Assembly: GCA_026745465.1 (NCBI GenBank)
Contig: JACYXH010000278.1
Span: 2,150,285 to 2,214,284, forward strand
Direction: 5' to 3'
DNA length: 64,000 nucleotides
From: Lota lota
Taxonomy: Eukaryota; Chordata; Actinopteri; Gadiformes; Lotidae
Part shown: in pieces, positions 59,563 to 64,000 of the stretch
Numbering within the stretch: the first letter of the stretch is position 1
Layout of the letters: every line of letters begins with the position of its first letter
Position numbers and translations under genes: made by a program
The notes under the pieces: generated by a model
Told to the model about the DNA's origin: nothing
Databases searched by the model: none
What the model saw: the letters and a program-made list of their open reading frames with translations, nothing else

Positions 59563-60047
59563 GGCAGCATTCAGACCAAATCAGGCATTGCGGCGAAAAC
59601 GCCAGTTCAATCAATTCATTTGAATAGGGGTAGTGCGTTTTAAGCTGTTGCGGTGGAGGCCGTAGAGGGTGGCGAAAAGTAATGCAGTGGCCTGCGGCAA
59701 AAAGTTGAAACAGAATCAAATTTTGGAGAAACGCAACCGAACGGTTACGGTGGCCAATCACGTATGCTGGCGATCAGACCGGAAGACGCCCACGGGAAGA
59801 AGAACATTGTTTACCATTTAACGTTACCATTGTAGCATTCTGCTGTTTACCTAACAATCGTGAAGATGGAAGAGTGACTGATCGCTGCCGGGTTGTCCTT
59901 TCCAGAGCTGTACAACCCTGCCATGAGGGAGTGGTTAAAGATTCAAAACATGACGTCACACAAATGGCCCATGAAGTGACACTCCCACATCGCCGCAGCC
60001 GTCTGCGCTTATCGCAGGATGGATACCGATTTTGTCTGAATCCAGCC
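59563..60047. mobile_element. PIF/Harbinger-like remnant with MADF piece
   Basis: GGCAGCATTCAGACCAAATC at the left mirrors GATTTTGTCTGAATCCAGCC at the right (60028-60047), giving about 20-bp imperfect TIRs. Inside, plus-strand 59865-59940 reads MEE, a stop, LIAAGLSFPELYNPAMREWL, like the start of the MADF/Myb-like accessory protein of Harbinger elements. The element is about 485 bp and heavily reduced, with no transposase. A matching 3-bp target duplication was not seen. Confidence 0.6.
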
Positions 60048-60125
60048 TAACACTACATTAGGCTACGTCCAGCAGTGCAATCAAGATTGTCAAGATCAGC
60101 ATTGGTCTCATTAATGAAAGATGTG

Positions 60126-60200
60126 TGTGGGAATGTGTGTGGATGATGATGTTCAGGCAGTCTCACCTGGCCGAGTCTGATTGGACTCGGGCTGAGTTGG
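60126..60200 (+). repeat. Partial copy of the 4391-4640 repeat
   Basis: GTGTGGGAATGTGTGTGGAT and GAGTCTGATTGGACTCGGGC match the 4.39 kb copy. It breaks off after GAGTTGG. Confidence 0.7.
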
Positions 60201-60313
60201 TGTTTCTGTTAGTATTAATTCCCTCCAAAATTAAAACACGAGTGGGAGACAACAGAATAGACTGTCACTAGGTTTTAGATCGCTATGATTGGACATAATC
60301 TTTTTCATAATAT

Positions 60314-60538
60314 TGTAGCAACCCTGTTTCTATGCGTCCAAGCACCACACAGGTTGTTTTGACTAACTCCCTTTTATTAATGGTAGACACACGTTATCGA
60401 ACGCTATAACAAAAACAAACATGAACTTCTCTAAACCTCTAACTGTATATCTCACTCCCAAGGCCCGCCCCTTCTCCTGAGCACCCAATCACAACATTAG
60501 CACAATGGACACAAACAACGCAACCTAGAACCGTTACA
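60314..60538 (-). repeat. 3' LTR of the 60-64 kb element
   Basis: 225 bp, TGTAACGGTTCTAGG...GGTTGCTACA on the minus strand, nearly identical to 63707-63933. Confidence 0.95.
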
Positions 60539-60539
60539 C

Positions 60540-63500
60540 TGCACCCCCCCGAGAAAGTCCCTCGACCCCGAGGGGGAAAACAAAGTCTTCAAACCGGCGG
60601 GGAGCCCGCCTCCTCCTCCGCGGCCGCCGCCCCAGCTGTGGAGTGGCCGAACTGTCTGGAGAGGTCGGGTTCCTCTCTGGTGTGGCAGCAGGGGGCTGCG
60701 GGGGGGCAGGGGAAGGGGGCTCAGAGTTCGGTGTGAGGGAAGCCCCACCCCTGTAAGGGGCAAGCCTGTCCCTATGCAGCGCCACTTTTCTGCCTCTAGG
60801 TGGCAGTTGAACCCGGTAAACCACCTCCCCCATCCTTTCTAACACCCTACAGGGGCCCACCCAGTGGCAGTCCAACTTAGGGCACCGTCCCTTCTTCCTG
60901 CGGGGGCTGTACACCCACACCAGCTCCCCAGCCTGAAAGTCCCGCCCCTTGGACGTCACATTATAATTCCTCTTCTGTCTGATGCCAGCCCTCTCCAGCT
61001 GATCCCGTGCGAAGGCGTGTGCAGACTCCAGGCGGTCCTGGAGCTTCCTGGCATACTCTCAGGGGCCACGGCAAGGGTGTCGGGGGGTCTGCCAAATGCC
61101 ATCTCTGCTGGCGTTCGCAGCTCCCGCCCCAGCATGAGCAGGGCTGGTGTGCAGGATGTGGAGTCCTGTACCGCTGACCTGTAGGCCATCAACACAAGTG
61201 GAATGTGTGTGTCCCAGTCACGTTGGTGTTCAGCTGAGAGAATAGCAAGCTGTTGTGCGAGGGTTCGGTTGAACCTCTCAACAAGTCCATCGCTCTGAGG
61301 GTGCAGGGCTGTTGTCCGGGTTTTGTGCATCCCCAGCCGCTTGCACATGGTGGCAAACACCGTTGACTCAAAATTGCGCCCCTGATCACTGTGAATAATC
61401 TCTGGAGCGCCAAATCTTGTGAACATCCCCTCAACCAGGGCGTCAACAACTGTCTCTGCCTCCTGGTCAGGAAGGGCATAGGCCTCAGGCCATTTTGTGA
61501 AATAGTCCATTGCTACTAGTACATAGCGGTTCCCCTTATCTGAGCGAGGAAAGGGCCCCATAATGTCTACAGCCACTCTCTCCATCGGTGCCCCCGCTGC
61601 CTGCTGCTGTAGCTGAGCGTGAGACTGGTCTAGGGGGCCCTTGTGTGCGGCTAATGGATCGCAGCGGCGACAAAAGTCCTCCACGTCTCTTTTGAACTGC
61701 CCCCAATAAAACCCTTGTCTGAGGCGTCGGAGCATTTTAGAGACCCCAAAATGTCCCGCCCCCACAGTCCCATGAGCGGTTTTGAGCACTGCCTCCCTAA
61801 GTGCCCTGGGAACAACAACCTGCCACCTCTCCTCTCTGGTGCCGGCTCCTTCCACGCCCTCTGTAGCACACCATCTCTGACACGCAGTGCATCAAACTTG
61901 GCCCACAGTCCCTTGATTGCCAGTGGGCGGCCAGTCACCTCCTCCCAGGGTGGTCGACTCCCCGACTCCACCCACTGCAGTACAGGCTCCAGGTCCACAT
62001 CCTGAGCCTGCTGGGTCCTCCATTCCGCCACATCTACCACCTCCAGCGCCTGGGAGGTCGGACAGCCCCAGTGCGAGTTGCAGCTCTCCTCCTCACACAG
62101 TTCTTTCACGTGCCTCCTTCCGCTAGCAATGGCGGCAACCGCCAGATGCACAGGGCCGGCGAGACAGGGCGTCCGCGTTAGTGTGGTGGGCCCCGGCTCT
62201 GTGCACGACAGTGAAGAAGTACGACTGGAGTTCTTCCAACCAGCGAGCGATCTGTCCCTCCGGCTCCCTGAAGGACATCAACCACTGGAGGGCGGCGTGT
62301 TCTGGTCAGTTCTGACGGTGAAGGGCAGGCCGCAAAGGTAGTACTTAAAATGTCTTATCGCCATTACGACAGCGAGCAACTCTCGCCGCGTGATGCTATA
62401 GCGCTGCTCAGCTTTGTTAAAGAACTTGTTGAAATACGCCACCACCCTCTCTCCTTCTGGCCCTACCTGAGCCAAGACAGCGCCCATGCCAACATTGCTG
62501 GCATCTGTGTCGACCACAAATGGTAGGATGGGGTCGAGTGCGGCCAGGATAGGGGCTGTTATCAGCGCCTCTTGTAGAGAGGTGAAGGCCTGTTGACAGT
62601 CCTCTGTCCATGAAAAGTCCATATATTTCTGCAGAAGGCGATACAGAGGGGCGGCTGTGCAGGAGAAACCACGCACAAACTTCCTGTAGTAAGAAGCAAG
62701 GCCCAGGAAGCTCCTCAGCTGCGCCTGGTCGGCAGGTGTTGGCCAGTCTTTCACTGCATGTATCTTTTCCTCGACAGTCCCAACTAACCACCGCCAACCT
62801 TGTGTCCTAGAAATATCACCTCCCTCCTCAAAAAGTGACACTTGGCTGGTTGTAACTTGAGGCCTGCCGCCATCACCCTCTGGAGCACTGTGATAGGGAC
62901 ATGGCAAAAGCCCCCAACACAGGTCCAACCCACCACAACCACTGGACCCACGGCGTTGTCTGCTTCTGGGGGAAGTGAAGCCCTGTTCCCCCGCCTGTGC
63001 TGTTGGGCTCCTCCGCTGGGGGTCGATTTTGGTCGGGTAACCATGTCAGGGGTCCATATCTTCCCGTTTATACAGACCCCTGGTCGTTTCCCTGGGCTCC
63101 GGAAAATGTGGGGCACTGACGGCGTAGATGGCCAGGTTGGCCACACCCCCAGCAGACCATGGCGCCGAGGTGGTGTAGGCAGGCAATTGCGAGTGGGCTG
63201 GAGGGTGGCAGCACGGATCAGTTCCGTCAGGTCCGGGACCCACGCTGGCTTTATTTCCGCAGCATTCTCCTCAACAGCAGTTTTCGACACTGCAACACCA
63301 TAAATCGGTTGATTGATGGTGTTGCAGTGTCGAAAACTGGTAGTCTGGCAGCACCGCTCCCACAGCCTCCCTCTCCAGGGCCAGCTCCAGCGCGTCGCGT
63401 CTCCGCGACGTGTTTCACCGGGGCCGAACCCCGCTTCAGCTGCTAGCCTCCTCGTGGACTCACTCACGTTGTATCTCAGCTCCATCAGCCGGCGGAGTTC

Positions 63501-63596
63501 TCGTGCGTGGTCCCGCGGTAATCCATATGCCCCCAGGGACTCATCGTCAGCATCCTCCTTCTTTATCTCTGGCTTTGCATCGGACGCCATCACCAT
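60540..63596 (-). pseudogene. Reduced gag-pol remains of the 60-64 kb element
   Basis: Minus strand, in order: a short N-terminal part (MVMASDAKPEIKKEDADD), the late reverse transcriptase and connection to RNase H (LRSFLGLASYYRKFVRGF, VVDTDASNVGMGAVLAQVG), a spacer, and integrase (zinc part with FCRRCDPLAAHKG, core with DYFTKWPEAYALPDQEAE, IHSDQGRNFES and ALHPQSDGLVERFNRTLAQ). The capsid part of gag is not recognised. It is a fossil with about five breaks. Clade is not assigned. Confidence 0.85.
63278..63339. repeat. Perfect 24-bp inverted repeat inside the young LTR element
   Basis: The left arm at 63278-63301 begins CAGTTTTCGACACTGC. The right arm at 63316-63339 is its exact reverse complement. 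The loop is 14 bases (63302-63315). It looks like a tiny foldback insertion, or a structure made during reverse transcription. Confidence 0.93.
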
Positions 63597-63706
63597 CGTT
63601 TGCTCAAGCAGTTAGCCTTATGCGCTAATGCAAGGCGACGGGCAGTGTGTGTGGCAAAGTCACGTCCTTCGTTTTGTCCAGTTGTCGTTTTACTTCTGAC
63701 ACCAAA

Positions 63707-63933
63707 TGTAGCAACCCTGTTTCTATGCGTCCAAGCACCACACAGGTTGTTTTGACTAACTCCCTTTTATTAATGGTAGACACACGTTATCGAACGCTAT
63801 AACAAAAACGAACATGAACTTCTCTAAACCTCTAACCGTATATCTCACTCCCCAAGGCCCGCCCCCTTCTCCTGAGCACCCAATCACAACATTAGCACAA
63901 TGCACACAAACAACGCAACCTAGAACCGTTACA
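63707..63933 (-). repeat. 5' LTR of the 60-64 kb element
   Basis: 227 bp. The outer end is followed by ATATAAAATG, giving ATAT as the repeated target. Confidence 0.95.
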
Positions 63934-64000
63934 ATATAAAATGCACAATCCTGTGGGAAAATGTGATAACATTCAGCTCTCACAATCTCATATTATGCAA
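63934..64000. other. Flank after the LTR element
   Basis: Only 67 bases of host flank remain, with no feature. Confidence 0.5.

Larger units (their letters stand above)
60314..63933 (-). mobile_element. Young, short Ty3/Gypsy element, fossil
   Basis: The LTRs 60314-60538 and 63707-63933 are about 226 bp and differ by three substitutions and two single-base length changes (about 2%). ATAT flanks both sides as a likely 4-bp target duplication. A TGGTGTCAGAAGT primer-binding-type sequence follows the 5' LTR (about 63688-63704, minus) and a G-rich polypurine tract precedes the 3' LTR. The interior is only about 3.2 kb. Reverse transcriptase/RNase H and integrase are visible but most of gag is not. 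About five breaks. It is the youngest LTR insertion in the window, and it probably moved with proteins supplied by fuller relatives. Confidence 0.93.

Overview
The window looks like nuclear DNA of a teleost fish. One vertebrate gene, an ITPRIPL2 homologue with vertebrate-type introns, sits in a sea of fish-typical repeats: Tc1/mariner, Ty3/Gypsy of several lineages, a DIRS-like fragment, L2-type LINEs, a TTAA-flanked MITE and others, plus long CA/TA/GA microsatellites. The species cannot be read from the sequence. One MITE family (12.7 and 27.5 kb) is one I associate with spiny-rayed fishes, which is only a hint. No bacterial features are present, so operons, ribosome binding sites and CRISPR do not apply.

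Layout. 0-5.8 kb: end of a Tc1-like element against a CA repeat, a dispersed repeat, a degenerate tandem array, a DIRS-like RNase H fragment, and a hairpin repeat. 5.8-10.8 kb: a palindromic element with ACATAC-rich tracts, with a second DNA transposon of an unusual transposase family apparently inserted inside it. 11.0-14.9 kb: three MITEs. 16-18 kb: unassigned exon-like pieces and a short tandem repeat. 19.0-23.8 kb: a Mag-like Ty3/Gypsy fossil with both LTRs and a target duplication. 24-28 kb: dispersed repeats, an L2-type LINE and a MITE copy. 30.3-34.8 kb: an older Ty3/Gypsy fossil on the minus strand. 36.5-39.6 kb: the host gene itpripl2 in three coding exons. 40.7-41.6 kb: an 18-bp-unit minisatellite with telomere-like words. 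42.7-44.3 kb: a whole-looking Tc1-like element with an open 341-residue transposase. 46.4-52.0 kb: a LINE fragment fused to a 5'-shortened chromodomain Ty3/Gypsy fossil. 54.6-59.5 kb: a related chromodomain fossil in the opposite orientation. 59.6-60.0 kb: a Harbinger-like remnant. 60.3-63.9 kb: a young, short Ty3/Gypsy fossil with near-identical LTRs.

The only gene likely to serve the host is itpripl2. The second fully open frame is the Tc1-like transposase. Most of the rest is a layered record of insertions. The least familiar item is the transposase family at 6.5-9.4 kb, which I can link only to unnamed animal proteins recalled from memory.
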